A stretch of 64,000 nt of DNA from Ascoidea asiatica. Taxonomy: Eukaryota > Ascomycota > Saccharomycetes > Ascoideales > Ascoideaceae. Made by a program: the position numbers and the translations under genes. The notes below the pieces were generated by a model that made no database searches, was not told where the DNA came from, and worked only from the letters and a program-made list of their open reading frames with translations. Position 1 is the stretch's first letter. Every line of letters starts with the position of its first letter. Positions 51,390-62,739 of the stretch are shown piece by piece. Location: assembly GCA_001600695.1 (NCBI GenBank), contig BCKQ01000001.1:2513880-2577879 (forward strand). The letters run 5' to 3'.

Positions 51390-51905
51390 ATGTTGACTCC
51401 ACCTTCTTCATCTTCATCTTCTTCAACACCTAATTTCAATTCAATCAATGTTTTAAAGAATATTACAAATACTTCCAATTCCAATTCCAATTCCAATTCC
51501 AATTCAAATTCAAATTCAAATTGTAATAACAATAATATAATTTATTCAAATAATAAATTTAATAATGTAAATAATAATATTAATATTAATATTAAAAATT
51601 TATTAAATTCATTAATTTTAAAAGATAAAGAAATTGAAAATTTAAATTCAATTATAATTAAAAAAGATAATCAAATTTCAAATTTAAATAATTCAATTAA
51701 AAAATTAAATAATCAAAATCAAAATCAAAATCAATATCAAAAACAAAAACAAAAACAAAAACAAAAACAAAAACAAATTAAATCAATTAATTCAAATTCA
51801 ATCTCAAATAATTATAATACAAATGATAATATCTTATTAAATACAAAATCTTGTCCAAATTCTCCATTAAAATCTTTATCAATAATTAATAACATTAACA
51901 ACAAC

Positions 51906-51942
<37 letters not shown>

Positions 51943-52226
51943 TTGATCAAATTTTACAAAATATTTATTCAAATTCTGCTGATTTTAATAATTTAAGACC
52001 AATGACTGCAAAAAGTTTAAATATCTTCAATAATTCTATCAATCTCAATCATTTCAATCAATCTAATCAATCTAATCAATCTAATCAATCTGATAATGAA
52101 TATGATAATGAATATGAACATGAATATGAACATGACAATGAATATGAATATGAATATGAAACTGATAATACTTTTGATAATGATTATCCATTAAATTTTA
52201 TCAATGAATTTCAAAATTTAAAGTAA
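51390..52226 (+). CDS. Unidentified Asn/Ser-rich protein with a short coiled coil
   Basis: This 278-residue protein matches nothing I recognise. It opens with a Ser run, then Asn/Ser dipeptides. A possible coiled coil lies at about residues 65-100 (LLNSLILKDKEIENLNSIII). Next come a Gln/Lys run, a SCPNSPLKSLSI segment with a possible proline-directed phosphosite, a poly-Asn tract, and LRPMTAKSLNIFNNS. The C-terminus holds SNQ repeats and then tandem EYE/EYD/EYEH units. The start is the first ATG in frame, with an AT-rich leader. It lies head-to-tail with the next gene. A regulatory or scaffold role is possible but not shown. Confidence 0.6.
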
Positions 52227-52565
52227 TATAATATAATATAATATAATACATAATAAACTTTATTTTCTTATGCACACGACAACTATTACAACAATAATTA
52301 CAATGTAAGCACAGTACCGTACCACTGGTACCAATACTACTAACCATTTCCATTTCCATTTCCATTTCCATTTCCATTTCCATTTCCATTTCTCTCCGTT
52401 TCTTCTATTTATTTACGTATTTATTTATTTATTCATTTTCTCTTTGATATTTCATTTCTAATCTTAGTTTATCTTTTATCTTTTATCTTTTATCTTTTAT
52501 CTATTATCTATTATTTATTATCTATAATCTATAATCTATAATCTATTATCTATAATATTTGTAAA
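52227..52565. other. Intergenic gap with simple repeats
   Basis: It contains TAATA repeats just after the upstream stop, a short GC-richer piece with GTACCGTACCACTGGTACC (about 52315-52333), a CATTTC hexamer array (about 52348-52391) and TATCTTT/TATCTAT arrays up to the next start. Confidence 0.6.
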
Positions 52566-53171
52566 ATGTCTGGTTCTTCAAAACAAACTTATGAATATAA
52601 TCTTGATTCTTTAGATGATTCTTCATCTTCATCAAATAATAATTCAAATAATTCAAATAATTCAAATAATTTAAATGATTCTTTAAATAATTTAAGATCA
52701 AGAAGAAATAATAAAAATGGTAATAGTTTTATTAATTTAATTAGAATATTTAGAAGAAAATCAAATTTTAAAGTTATTTTAATTTTATTTTTTATTATTT
52801 TTATAATTTTAAATATTTTAAATATTAATAATTCAAATACAAATTTAAATAATCATATTAAAAATTATAGTAATCAAGCTTTAAAAGTTGCTGGTAATTC
52901 AATTGATTATGTTACTGATAAAATTCCTGGTTTAGATAAATCAAATTCAACTTTATCTTCAATTCAAGATCAAGATCAAGATCAAGATCAAATTCAAATT
53001 CAAGATGATTCAAAAACTTCTCTTGATGAAGCTAAAATCGCTAACTTAAAAGCTGCTGCCAACGATGATTCAGAAGCTGCTGCTGCCGTAAATGAAGCTG
53101 AATCTGAAGCAAAAGCTGAAGCAAAAGCTGAAGCTGCAGAGGAAGCAAATGCAAAAGAAGAAAAGGCCTGA
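52566..53171 (+). CDS. Unidentified single-span membrane protein
   Basis: This 201-residue protein has a Ser/Asn-rich N-terminus with a basic patch just before the membrane (RSRRNNKN and RIFRRKSNFK). One strong hydrophobic helix follows at about residues 70-88 (VILILFFIIFIILNILNI). The lumenal or exoplasmic part has a SIDYVTDKIPGLDKSNSTL segment, a DQ repeat and an Ala/Glu-rich helix (AEAKAEAAEEANAKEEKA). Basic residues on the N-side suggest an N-in, type II or tail-anchor-like topology. I do not recognise the family. The final 45 codons, rich in GCT and GAA, sit next to GC-richer downstream DNA. Confidence 0.6.
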   Translation: MSGSSKQTYEYNLDSLDDSSSSSNNNSNNSNNSNNLNDSLNNLRSRRNNKNGNSFINLIRIFRRKSNFKVILILFFIIFIILNILNINNSNTNLNNHIKNYSNQALKVAGNSIDYVTDKIPGLDKSNSTLSSIQDQDQDQDQIQIQDDSKTSLDEAKIANLKAAANDDSEAAAAVNEAESEAKAEAKAEAAEEANAKEEKA

Positions 53172-53530
53172 TCCTTCATACGAATCCGTGTACTTATCCG
53201 TGTCCGGTCCGTTTACTTATGGATTTGGTTCCTTTAGATGGAAACATGATCCTTGCTCGGAATTCCTTCATCCGTTGTTTATATTTGGATTTGAATCTGA
53301 AGCATCTTCAAAAATACATTTAAACGCTACAACTTGATTTTATTTTATTTATATTCAATATGGATTTGATTAATCTTCTTCTTTTTTTTTTTTTTATATT
53401 CTCATTTCTTTCTTTCATCCTTCTTATCTTTATAATGTACTTTTAGTTACAATATTTAATATATATATATATATATTTATAAACATCTTTCCTAGCAATT
53501 AATTATCTTCTTTAATTATTTCTCTTTTTA
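53172..53530. other. SPC97 upstream region
   Basis: GC-richer DNA to about 53310 (several TCCG and CCGTG words), then AT-rich with a 15-T run near 53381 and a TA repeat near 53460-53478 just upstream of the SPC97 ATG. No gene is seen. Confidence 0.5.
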
Positions 53531-56350
53531 ATGGATAATTCAATTTCAAATTCTTTTCAAAAAGATATTATAAATTTATTACCAATTGAAAAAAGACCAT
53601 ATTTATTTTCAACAACTATAAATTCTCAAATTTTATTTAAAAATTTTATAAAAATTAAACCATATCCTTTAATTAATTTAAATGATTTAAAATCTCAAGA
53701 ATCTTTAATAATTAATGATTTATTTTATATACTTCTTGGTTTAGAAGGTAATTATATAAGATATTCAATAAAATTTGATCCAAATATTTTAACAATTCAA
53801 TCAAATTTAGATGGTCCTGATTATAAAATTGCTAAAAATTTAGATCCTTCTTTAAAAGATTTTACAAAAAAATTAATAAAATATGGTAAATTTTTTTATT
53901 CTTTAAATTTTTTTACTCAATTTTATAGTTCAAATTTAAATGGTAAAATTTTTTCTAAATTTATTCAAATTATTTTAAAATTTTTAAAACAAAATTATTT
54001 AAATTTTATTATAAATAAAATTGAATATAATTTTTTAAATAATATAAATTTTAATTTAATTCAATTATCTAAATTATTTAATTTATCAAAATTAGATTAT
54101 AAATTAAATTTATTATATGAAATTATTCATTTAATTCATAATGATTCAAAAAAAAGATCTTTATTTAAAAAAAAATTTTCAAATCATTTTATTAATAATA
54201 ATAATAATAATAACATTGATGAACATGATTATGATAGCGATTATGATGATGATGAAATTCCAAATTTTATAAAAAATTTAAAATCAAATTATAAAAAACA
54301 AAAATTAAATCCATTTTCAAATCCATTTTCAAATTCAATCTCAAATTCAATCTCAAATTCAATCTCAATCTCAAATTCAAATGATTCATTTATGGATATA
54401 AATTTTGATAATAAAAAATTAAATATTTGTAAAGGTGGTTTAATCTTAAAAATTATTTCAAAATTAATGGATTCAACTTCTGGTAATAATGATTCTTTTT
54501 CTTTTTTATCTTCAATCTTTAATCAATTATCTTCTTCTTATTTATTAATGTTAAATAATTGGTTAATAAATGGTGAATTTGATGATCCTTTTAATGAATT
54601 TTTAATTAAATTAAATCCTTCTTCAACTTCTTCTTCATCTTCTTCAAATAATAATCATACTACTACTACTAATAATAATAAACAATTAACTCAATTTAAT
54701 TTAGAAAGATATTGGAATTCAAAATTTTCTATAAAAAATGATGGTATACCTTATCAATTAAATGATTCTTCTTTAAAAATTAAAATCTTATTAACTGGTA
54801 CTTATTTAAATGTTTTAAAAGATTGTTCAATAAATTTTAATAATATTGATTTTTCTCAATCTTCAACTTTATATTCAAATTTAGAATCAAATTTAGAATC
54901 AAATTCAGATTTAAATAATTTAAATGAAAATATTGAAATAAAATTTCTTGAAAAATTAAATTCAAAAGAAAATAATCATATAATTTTAAATTTAAATGAT
55001 AAAATTTCTTTAGATTTAAATATAAATTATTGGTATAAAAAATCAAATGATTTAATATTAGATTTAATGTTTAATGGTTATAATTTTTTACAATTATTAA
55101 ATGATTTAAAAGATTTTTTTTTATTTTCAAATTCTTATAAATTTAATAATTTTTTAAATCAAAATTTATTAATTTTAAGAAAAAATAAAGATTTTATTAA
55201 TCTTTCTCAATTAAAACAAAGTTTTTATGATTGTTTTCTTAATGATTATTCTACAATTTCAAATTCAAATAAATTTGTTAATGATACTTCTCAAAATATT
55301 TCTCGAAATAATACAAGTGATGAAAATGAAATTGAAGAAGAAGAAGATGATGATGATAATGATGATAATTATAATGATTATGAAAATGAAAATCTTGTAC
55401 TTTCTTTAGTAGATTTGAAAATTGAACCAAAAAATATGTTTGCAGAATTAGAAGATATATTAAATGTTAAACCAATAGATCCTGAAGGAATATTTCAATC
55501 TGATTCTTTACAAGCTTTAAAATCTCTTGTAAGTCAATCTTTGGATAATAATCCTACTAATTCTTCAAATTCTAAAGATTCTGAAAATTCTTCATCTTCT
55601 TCATTTGATAATTATGCAATTAATCATATTGGATTTGATTTTACACTTCCATTTCCTCTTAATTTATTAATAAATCAAATTGATATAACTAAATATCAAT
55701 TGGTTTTTAGATTTTTACTTGTTAGTAAATATTTAATAAATTTATTTGAAAATAATTTTCTTCAAGTTAAAAATATTTTAAAAAAAACAAAACTTTCAAA
55801 AAGTGCATATAAGAAACTTAAAAGAATTCAATTATTAAATTATAAACTTTTAACTTTTTTAAAAAATTTATTTTTTAATTATTGTTTTATTATACGGTTT
55901 AACTTTGAAGCTAAAATTGGAAAATTAAGAAGTTTTTATATTAATAATTTAAGTAATTTTAATGAAAATTTAAAATCAAATGAAGATATAAATAATCAAT
56001 TTAATTCTAATTCTAATTCTTTAACATTCAAAGATGTCAAAAAATTAACTCAAGATTTTATAGATAATATTCTTCTATATATATTATTAACAAATCCTGT
56101 TTATCTTAAACTTATAAAGAAATTTTTCAAACATGCTGTTAATTTTATTAGATTTCATAGGAAAGTAACTTCTATATTGAAAACAACTTCTGTTTCAAAT
56201 GAAAAAGGAAATCGAAGTTTAAATGAACCGACAATAGATGGACTTAAAAATAAAAATTATTTAAAACATTTCAATGAATATTTCTCCAATTTTATCAAAG
56301 AAAATGATTATTTTGAAAAACAAATACTCAGTTATTGGATGGATAATTAA
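53531..56350 (+). CDS. SPC97: Gamma-tubulin small complex component Spc97 (GCP2)
   Basis: This 939-residue protein shows the Spc97/GCP2 layout. The N-terminal grip1 region begins with QESLIINDLFYILLGLEGNY (in GCP2: EALIIDDLLFVLLGIEGRYI). The C-terminal grip2 region includes FTLPFPLNLLINQIDITKYQ and a following FRFLLVSKYLINLFEN segment, which binds gamma-tubulin. Species-specific acidic (EEEEDDDDNDDN, about residue 605) and Ser/Asn inserts enlarge it over yeast Spc97 (823). With Spc98 and gamma-tubulin it nucleates microtubules at the spindle pole body. Spc98/GCP3 is less likely given the N-terminal LLGLEGNY motif. Confidence 0.88.
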   Translation: MDNSISNSFQKDIINLLPIEKRPYLFSTTINSQILFKNFIKIKPYPLINLNDLKSQESLIINDLFYILLGLEGNYIRYSIKFDPNILTIQSNLDGPDYKIAKNLDPSLKDFTKKLIKYGKFFYSLNFFTQFYSSNLNGKIFSKFIQIILKFLKQNYLNFIINKIEYNFLNNINFNLIQLSKLFNLSKLDYKLNLLYEIIHLIHNDSKKRSLFKKKFSNHFINNNNNNNIDEHDYDSDYDDDEIPNFIKNLKSNYKKQKLNPFSNPFSNSISNSISNSISISNSNDSFMDINFDNKKLNICKGGLILKIISKLMDSTSGNNDSFSFLSSIFNQLSSSYLLMLNNWLINGEFDDPFNEFLIKLNPSSTSSSSSSNNNHTTTTNNNKQLTQFNLERYWNSKFSIKNDGIPYQLNDSSLKIKILLTGTYLNVLKDCSINFNNIDFSQSSTLYSNLESNLESNSDLNNLNENIEIKFLEKLNSKENNHIILNLNDKISLDLNINYWYKKSNDLILDLMFNGYNFLQLLNDLKDFFLFSNSYKFNNFLNQNLLILRKNKDFINLSQLKQSFYDCFLNDYSTISNSNKFVNDTSQNISRNNTSDENEIEEEEDDDDNDDNYNDYENENLVLSLVDLKIEPKNMFAELEDILNVKPIDPEGIFQSDSLQALKSLVSQSLDNNPTNSSNSKDSENSSSSSFDNYAINHIGFDFTLPFPLNLLINQIDITKYQLVFRFLLVSKYLINLFENNFLQVKNILKKTKLSKSAYKKLKRIQLLNYKLLTFLKNLFFNYCFIIRFNFEAKIGKLRSFYINNLSNFNENLKSNEDINNQFNSNSNSLTFKDVKKLTQDFIDNILLYILLTNPVYLKLIKKFFKHAVNFIRFHRKVTSILKTTSVSNEKGNRSLNEPTIDGLKNKNYLKHFNEYFSNFIKENDYFEKQILSYWMDN

Positions 56351-57114
56351 TGATCTTTTGAAAAATATAAATATAGTAAACAAAATTCAAATAAAGTTTG
56401 GATATAATATAATCACTATCACATTGTTTATAATGATTTGGCATCCAAAAGGAGTCCTTGTTTCATAGAAACTGACTAATGTGGTCATGAATTGATGTTC
56501 TTCGAAATAGAAATGGGCAAATACAATATATTGTAGGAATGTCTGAATGATTCCTTGTAATTTGGAATTTAAATGAATCGATGTTTTTTTTTGGAATTAA
56601 CCTTTTTTATTGTAGTTTTCATCCTCGGGTATTCGCTAATCGGCTATTGAACATCATGAAGTTAAAAAGGTGGCTTCTTTCGTGCTCTTTTATTGATTCC
56701 ACTAATCCTCTTAGATTACTTGTTTCAAAATAACCTTCAGATAATATTCAGTGTCTTGATCAGTTCTCAATGAATAATATTCGAATACTTTTTTTATCAA
56801 TATTTATGTAAATAGTCAATCAAATACAAAATAAATAATTCAATCTTTTATCGCTAGTCGAAATTACGCGGAACGACAAAACCCCCGTGGCGCTGGGTTT
56901 TTGGTGTGTTTGGGTTTTTTGTTTGCTTCGTGTGTGTTTTTCTGGCGTTTTTCTGGCGTTTTTCAGGAAAAGTGTAAACAGAAATAAAAGTTATTTACTA
57001 GAACAAAAATTTGGACTTCGATTTAACCACTTTCTCATTCACTTTCCAATATTTAATTGTAAAATATATCCTCAAATTTCAATAAACAAACATAGAATCA
57101 TTATCCTGAAGATT
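56351..57114. other. GCN5 upstream region with a GC-rich patch
   Basis: AT-rich after SPC97. A GC-rich patch lies at about 56860-56970 and holds CGTGGCGCTGGG (56886-56897) and a tandem TTTTTCTGGCG (about 56937-56958). The GCN5 frame is open upstream into this patch but has no ATG before 57115. Confidence 0.55.
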
Positions 57115-58554
57115 ATGGCTGTTACAACCCCAAAAAGAGCTGTATCTGAATCGCAGGATTTTGATAATAACCCTCACAAAAAGTTCAAATCCGAAATGAT
57201 GAATAATCAGGATAATGTAATTAATAAAGAAAATGAGATACCTGTAACTTTAAGAAATGAAAATAATATACCAAATTCAGAGGAGGCTAGTAAAATAAAA
57301 ACTGAATTACCTGGAGATTATTCAATAATTCCTGAATCCATATTTCCAAAACAAATAAGTAGTAATTCACCGATTAAAAATGAAGATAATGATATTAGTA
57401 TGAATGTTGAAATCGGCCAAAATATTGCAAATGAAATTGAAGATGAAGAAGATGAAAATAAACTAATAACCAAAATAACGATCAATGATGAGGTTTTTAC
57501 ATATAAGGAAAAACCTTCTGTTTTAGAAGAAAGAAATAAAAAAATTGAATTTCGAGTTGTTAATAATGATGATTCAAAAGAAAGTTTGATGGTTTTAACA
57601 GGATTGAAAAATATTTTTCAAAAACAATTACCAAAAATGCCAAAAGAGTATATTGGTAGATTAGTCTATGATAAAAATCATATTTCAATGGCTGTTATAC
57701 GAAAACCATTAACTGTAGTTGGAGGAATAACTTATAGACAATTTGAATCAAGAGAATTTGCAGAAATTGTATTTTGTGCAATTTCTTCAACAGAACAAGT
57801 TAGAGGTTATGGTGCTCATTTAATGAATCATTTAAAAGATTATGTTAAACAAACTTCGAAAGTTAAATATTTTTTAACATATGCTGATAATTATGCTGTT
57901 GGTTATTTTCAAAAACAAGGTTTCACTAAAGAAATTTCTTTAAATAAAAAAGTTTGGATGGGTTATATAAAAGATTATGAAGGTGGTACTTTAATGCAAT
58001 GTAAAATGTTACCAAAAATTAGATATTTAGATGCTTCAAAAGTTTTATTATTACAAAAAATTGCAATACTTAAAAAAATAAAATCTTTAAAATTAAATAC
58101 AAATAAAGTTCAACCTGGAATTCAAGAATTTAAATTAAATCCAAATTTTAAAATTGATCCATTACTGATTCCTGGTGTTAAGGAAAGTGGTTGGACTATT
58201 GAAATGGAAGAATTATCAAAAAGATCAAAAAGAGGTCCTCAATATAAAGATATGCAAGATATTTTATCTGAAATGCAAAACCATCCATCATCTTGGCCAT
58301 TTGCATTACCTGTTTCAAAAATTGAAGTTCCTGATTATTATGGTTTTATTAAAGAGCCAATGGATTTAGCTACTATGGAACATAAATTACAAAATGATAG
58401 ATATGAATCTCTAGATACTTTTATTTATGATGCAAGATTAATTTTTAATAATTGTAGAAGTTTTAATCATGAAAGTACAAATTATTATAAAAATGCAAAT
58501 AAACTTGAGAAATTTTTTGATTCAAAACTCAAAGAAAAAGGTTATCCGGTATAG
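57115..58554 (+). CDS. GCN5: Histone acetyltransferase Gcn5 (SAGA/ADA)
   Basis: From ATG 57115 the protein has 479 residues; the frame is open further upstream but without ATG. A Glu/Asn-rich N-terminus precedes the GNAT catalytic domain (about residues 145-310). The domain carries [20 protein letters not shown] with the catalytic Glu, the acetyl-CoA loop [15 protein letters not shown], and [19 protein letters not shown] bromodomain occupies about residues 375-470 ([20 protein letters not shown], then [11 protein letters not shown] and the acetyl-lysine-binding FNNCRSFN). Gcn5 acetylates histone H3 at promoters. One CTG codon lies at 58165-58167 in IDPL[10 protein letters not shown], where I recall S. 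cerevisiae having Thr. S. cerevisiae Gcn5 is 439 residues. Confidence 0.98.
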   Translation: MAVTTPKRAVSESQDFDNNPHKKFKSEMMNNQDNVINKENEIPVTLRNENNIPNSEEASKIKTELPGDYSIIPESIFPKQISSNSPIKNEDNDISMNVEIGQNIANEIEDEEDENKLITKITINDEVFTYKEKPSVLEERNKKIEFRVVNNDDSKESLMVLTGLKNIFQKQLPKMPKEYIGRLVYDKNHISMAVIRKPLTVVGGITYRQFESREFAEIVFCAISSTEQVRGYGAHLMNHLKDYVKQTSKVKYFLTYADNYAVGYFQKQGFTKEISLNKKVWMGYIKDYEGGTLMQCKMLPKIRYLDASKVLLLQKIAILKKIKSLKLNTNKVQPGIQEFKLNPNFKIDPLLIPGVKESGWTIEMEELSKRSKRGPQYKDMQDILSEMQNHPSSWPFALPVSKIEVPDYYGFIKEPMDLATMEHKLQNDRYESLDTFIYDARLIFNNCRSFNHESTNYYKNANKLEKFFDSKLKEKGYPV

Positions 58555-59135
58555 CAATAATTTTGATTTTTTTTTACAAATCGAATTAATCAAAGGTTAA
58601 GAAAATAGTAAATGAACATTTATAATTAGTAATGACAAGAAAAGAAAAGAAAACAAAAGAAAATAAAATAATTCTAATAGTAAAATAAAAACATTGCTAT
58701 GAAAGAAATTGAAATTTTCTAAAATCATTTTTAAGCCATAAAGGTTTATCAATGAAAGAATCACAATACAAAAGTGTATTTAATAATTTCAATATTTATA
58801 ATGTTTTGAAAAAAAAAAATGGAAATCTAAAAATAAAAAAGAACATTAGCATAAAAAAGACATGAGGAACAGAATAAAGCATACCGTCATTAAAAAACTT
58901 AAGATAATAATAAAACATCAAGAAAGCATATAAAGTTTGTAAGAGAAATAGTTGATCATCAACTAATAAAGTAATAAGTAAAGTAATAATGTAGGTAATA
59001 AGAAAAGTTATCAGAGAAATAACCAGGAAAATAATCAGGAAATAAATAACTAGGGAAATGGTAAGGGTAAGGGAAATAATTAAATAAAAAGTTTTATTGA
59101 GAAAAAATGAAATTAATAAGAAGTCTTAAAAAATT
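58555..59135. other. Convergent 3' flanks of GCN5 and the glucoamylase gene
   Basis: A-rich DNA with AAAGA and GTAAT-type short repeats. No gene or structure is recognised. Confidence 0.5.
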
Positions 59136-60902
59136 TCAATTATTATTGGGTAAATAGAATAAAACTTTTTCTCTCCATCTAAATGCATTCCATAATGAAC
59201 CATAACTCCAAGTTAAATCTGATGCACCTTGCATATACCCAGTATATCTATCAAATTGTTCACTAATGGAACCATTATCATCAACATGTTTTTGAATAAT
59301 TGTTAAAAATGAATCAGCATAAGATAATAAATTTGTAATAGTTGAATTAAAAGCTTCAGATTTAAATGGTAAAATAATTTTTTCAGAATTTTTAAGTTTT
59401 TTATCAATATTAATAATATTTTCTTGATAAAATTTATAATTTATTGGAGTAATTATTAAATCATTTTGATAATTATAGAAAGAATAAATGATTTTATAAA
59501 ATAATTCAGCACCATATGAAGTACATAAGAACCAAGGATTACCTTCATCAAAACCAGTTCCATTATAAATATCTTCAGGATATCTACCAATACCTGCACC
59601 TAAATTAATTCCAACATAACCATGATTTATTGCATAACGATATTTCATATCAGTTACTAAAGAATATAAAGTTGCTAAAATTTGAGGATCATTAATATCA
59701 AATGGAATTAAATTATTAACATCAAGATCAAAATCATGAGTTAAAATTGAAGCAATAATTATTGCAGAATCTAAACCATTTCTTTTATTTTGTTGTAATA
59801 AAGATGGAGTTTCAATTAAATGATCAATTTTTTGTTGTTTAAAACCAGAATTATAAATTATAAAATTTTTTAAAGAATTAGCATTATTCATTAAATATGA
59901 ATAAAATTCAAAATCATTTTTTTTTAAAGCTAATTTTGCACCAGAATAAAGAGATCTTAATTGAACTAAAGAAGTAAAAAAATGAAAACTATTAATTTCT
60001 TCCCATAAATCAAAACTTGATTGATTCCAATTTAAAGCAACATATTTTAAATCAGGTTTAATAATTAAATTATAAATATCATTAGTATTATTAAAAATTT
60101 TATTATTTGAAAGAATTTGACCATTATTAAAATCATCTAAAATATTTAAATATTTCATTGTTGTTATAGATCTTAAAGCAGGACCATCATTTTGAGGTCT
60201 ACCCCAATTTTGATTAAAAGGAGTATTATTAACATTAAATTTTGGTTCACCAAGACCAGATAAAGAATTATTATTAAAATTTCCAGATAAATTTTGTAAT
60301 CTTTGTAAATAATAATTATTTTGAATATAAGATTCAATTGTATTAATTATTGAAATATTTTTAAAATTATCATCAATAATATAATCATTTAAAGTTGAAA
60401 TTGTTATAGCAGCATCTCTTGTCCATTGATAAAAATAATCTGGATTTAATTTTGAAGGACTTGCAATTACAGCACCAATTGAAACATTATTTGTAATTGG
60501 AGAAGAAATATTTGTAATTGAACCACCAATATTATTTAAAATTTTTGTAAAAGAAATAATTTTTTGTTGATTAATCCATTGTTCAAGATTTTCTCTTGAT
60601 ATTGATCTTGGAACAAATTTTAAATTTGATATTGGAATTTCATTAATAATTAAATCATTTGAAGAAGATTGTTTTGGAGAATAAAAATAAGAATTTGAAT
60701 ATTTTGAATTAAAAAATTGTAAATAAGATTTTAATAAAGATTGTTGATTTGAATTAAACTTATTTGAATTGAATTTATTTGAATTTTTATAAATTTCTTT
60801 TTGTAATAATAAATCATAAGAAATTGAAGGTGGAATAATATTTGATAATACTAAATTAATTAAAAAAGAAAACTTTAGAAGTTTATTTATTGAAATCAAC
60901 AT
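59136..60902 (-). CDS. Secreted glucoamylase (glycoside hydrolase family 15)
   Basis: This 588-residue enzyme releases glucose from the non-reducing ends of starch, glycogen or dextrins. The N-terminus is a signal peptide (residues 1-20, LLKFSFLINLVLSN), so it should be secreted or vacuolar. GH15 landmarks are YQWTRDAAITISTLNDYI near residue 160, the general acid in FDLWEEINSFHFFTSL, GRYPEDIYNGTGFDEGNPWF, and the general base in the C-terminal SISEQFDRYTGYMQGASDLTWSYGS. There is no starch-binding module, as in Saccharomycopsis GLU1 and yeast Sga1. The N-terminal 100 residues before the catalytic barrel are Asn/Ser-rich. Sequons are numerous. Secretion versus sporulation use cannot be decided from sequence. 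Confidence 0.93.
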   Translation of the reverse strand: MLISINKLLKFSFLINLVLSNIIPPSISYDLLLQKEIYKNSNKFNSNKFNSNQQSLLKSYLQFFNSKYSNSYFYSPKQSSSNDLIINEIPISNLKFVPRSISRENLEQWINQQKIISFTKILNNIGGSITNISSPITNNVSIGAVIASPSKLNPDYFYQWTRDAAITISTLNDYIIDDNFKNISIINTIESYIQNNYYLQRLQNLSGNFNNNSLSGLGEPKFNVNNTPFNQNWGRPQNDGPALRSITTMKYLNILDDFNNGQILSNNKIFNNTNDIYNLIIKPDLKYVALNWNQSSFDLWEEINSFHFFTSLVQLRSLYSGAKLALKKNDFEFYSYLMNNANSLKNFIIYNSGFKQQKIDHLIETPSLLQQNKRNGLDSAIIIASILTHDFDLDVNNLIPFDINDPQILATLYSLVTDMKYRYAINHGYVGINLGAGIGRYPEDIYNGTGFDEGNPWFLCTSYGAELFYKIIYSFYNYQNDLIITPINYKFYQENIINIDKKLKNSEKIILPFKSEAFNSTITNLLSYADSFLTIIQKHVDDNGSISEQFDRYTGYMQGASDLTWSYGSLWNAFRWREKVLFYLPNNN

Positions 60903-61116
60903 TTTTAATTAAATTTTATAGATATATATGTATATATATATATTTTTTTTTTATATGAATGAAGATTTAAGATTTATGATTTATGATTTATGATTTATAA
61001 CTTATAGGTTATAAGATTATATTAAATGAAAGCAAAATAAAAGTTTTATGAAGAATATATTTGAGGAAATAATGGATATATTTTATTTTATAAAAGTAAT
61101 GAGATAAGTAAAAAAG

Positions 61117-61157
<41 letters not shown>

Positions 61158-62739
61158 ATATGTGTGTGTAAAATATAGATAAGTAAAAAGCGATATTGGA
61201 AAAGAATAGAAAAGCTAAAAAAAAAAAAAGGAAGGGAATTCTAGTAAATTTTATATAAAGTTAAGATTTTAGAGAAAGAATAATCATAAAAAAAGTAAAA
61301 AAGATGATTAAAAATTTTTATAAAAGAAATATATGGATTATAAAAGAAATATTTTCATATAAAAAAAAATGATTAGAAGAAGTAAAAATACGAATAAATG
61401 AGGTCAAAAGAAGTTTTTCAAAATTCTACAACAAAAGGAGTTAAATTTCTTTGATTTATTACTCAGAAAATCAGTAAATAAAATATCTGTGATGAATTTT
61501 TATTGGTTTTGATTTGGTTTTAAAAGAAAGAAATTGAATGAAAAGACTGTAAAAATCAGTGAAATGAGTGGGTTTTCATAGTCATTTGACAAAAATTAGA
61601 ATGATTTTTTGATATTTTTTTATGTTTTTTTATATTTTTTTATTTTTGTGTGATGGTTTTTTTTGATTCGAAGCAATAAAAAAGTGATAAAATGAAAAAT
61701 TTGGATGATTCAAACTTGGATTTCCTGGGCTAGAAAGCTAAGATCCGGCGAGAGAGACTGAAACTGAGAGAGGGTTTATGACCGGATGGCAGCATAACGG
61801 ACTAGAGTCATGGAGTCGGCAGAGGTGCAGGGCGTCCGGATTGCAGGGGTCGCAGCGGATCTGTGTTTGTGCCTAGGCTCCCGGTAGCAGGGGTGCCTGC
61901 TGGAGTACCACTAGTCCAGGGCTGGAGTTTGCTCTTTTGCTCTTTTGCTCTTTTGCTCTTTTGCTCTTTTGCTCTTTTGCTCTTTTACCCTTTTGCTCTT
62001 TTGTTGTTCAAAGAAAGTTATTTGAATTCATTAGAATTTCTGAAGCCTTAATTTATAGAAAGTGATGATTTCGATGAGAGTTAAATTATTTAGTGTGGAA
62101 TATGTCTTCTCCATTTTTTTTTAATTCTAATTAATTGGTTTATTATTTAGTCCTTTATGACATCAAGGATGAAAGAAGTAGAAACAAAAGATGAATATTT
62201 CAATGAAAAATTAAAATAAGTATCAATATTACAAATTATAAACAGTATTGATTGATATATGTATGATTTGAATTTCCTCTTTTGATAATTATATATAAAA
62301 TGATTATTTAAAATTAAAATATAAATAATTAAAAATATAGTCACTCATAATTTTAAAAAAACATGACTACGAAACAAATATATGACATAATATCAGTATA
62401 ATTTTAAAAAACAAATAAAAAACGAAAAAAAAAAAACAATTCAATGAGTGATTGAAAAATCCTGATTTGAAGAGTGCATTTTCTGGGGTAATAGAAATTA
62501 CGAATCTCCAGATGCATGACGGAAAAACTTTATGTGGTTGAGATTAAGTGTTTTGTGCAGATAAAAAGATATTGCACATGTTGTTGCTTCTAGATGCACT
62601 TGGGCATGTGAGTGCCGGATAAATCTACATTTTTCGATAATTAAAGAATAATTGATTTATAATTAAAAAAGAGCATATTTTTTTTTTTCATGTGAATAAA
62701 AGTGAATAAATATAGAGTAGATAGATATATATAAATTAT
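60903..62739. other. Glucoamylase upstream region: AT repeats, GC-rich island and an 8-bp array
   Basis: It contains TA and TG dinucleotide tracts (about 61120-61168). A GC-rich island at about 61720-61920 has several CGG words (TCCGGCGAG, ACCGGATGG, GTCCGGATTG, AGCGGATC), the type of half-site bound by Zn2Cys6 factors. A GCTCTTTT array follows. The DNA from 62450 to 62640 is GC-balanced, possibly 3' flank of the thiolase gene. I saw no tRNA or gene. Confidence 0.5.
61931..62002. repeat. Tandem array of an 8-bp unit GCTCTTTT, nine units
   Basis: Seven perfect copies (61931-61986) are followed by one altered unit (ACCCTTTT) and one more perfect copy. It lies directly beside the GC-rich island, about 1 kb upstream of the glucoamylase start. 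Confidence 0.9.

Noticed and set aside
56887-57114. N-terminal extension of GCN5
   Set aside because: It would start with GTG inside a GC-rich promoter patch. The ATG at 57115 gives the expected protein.
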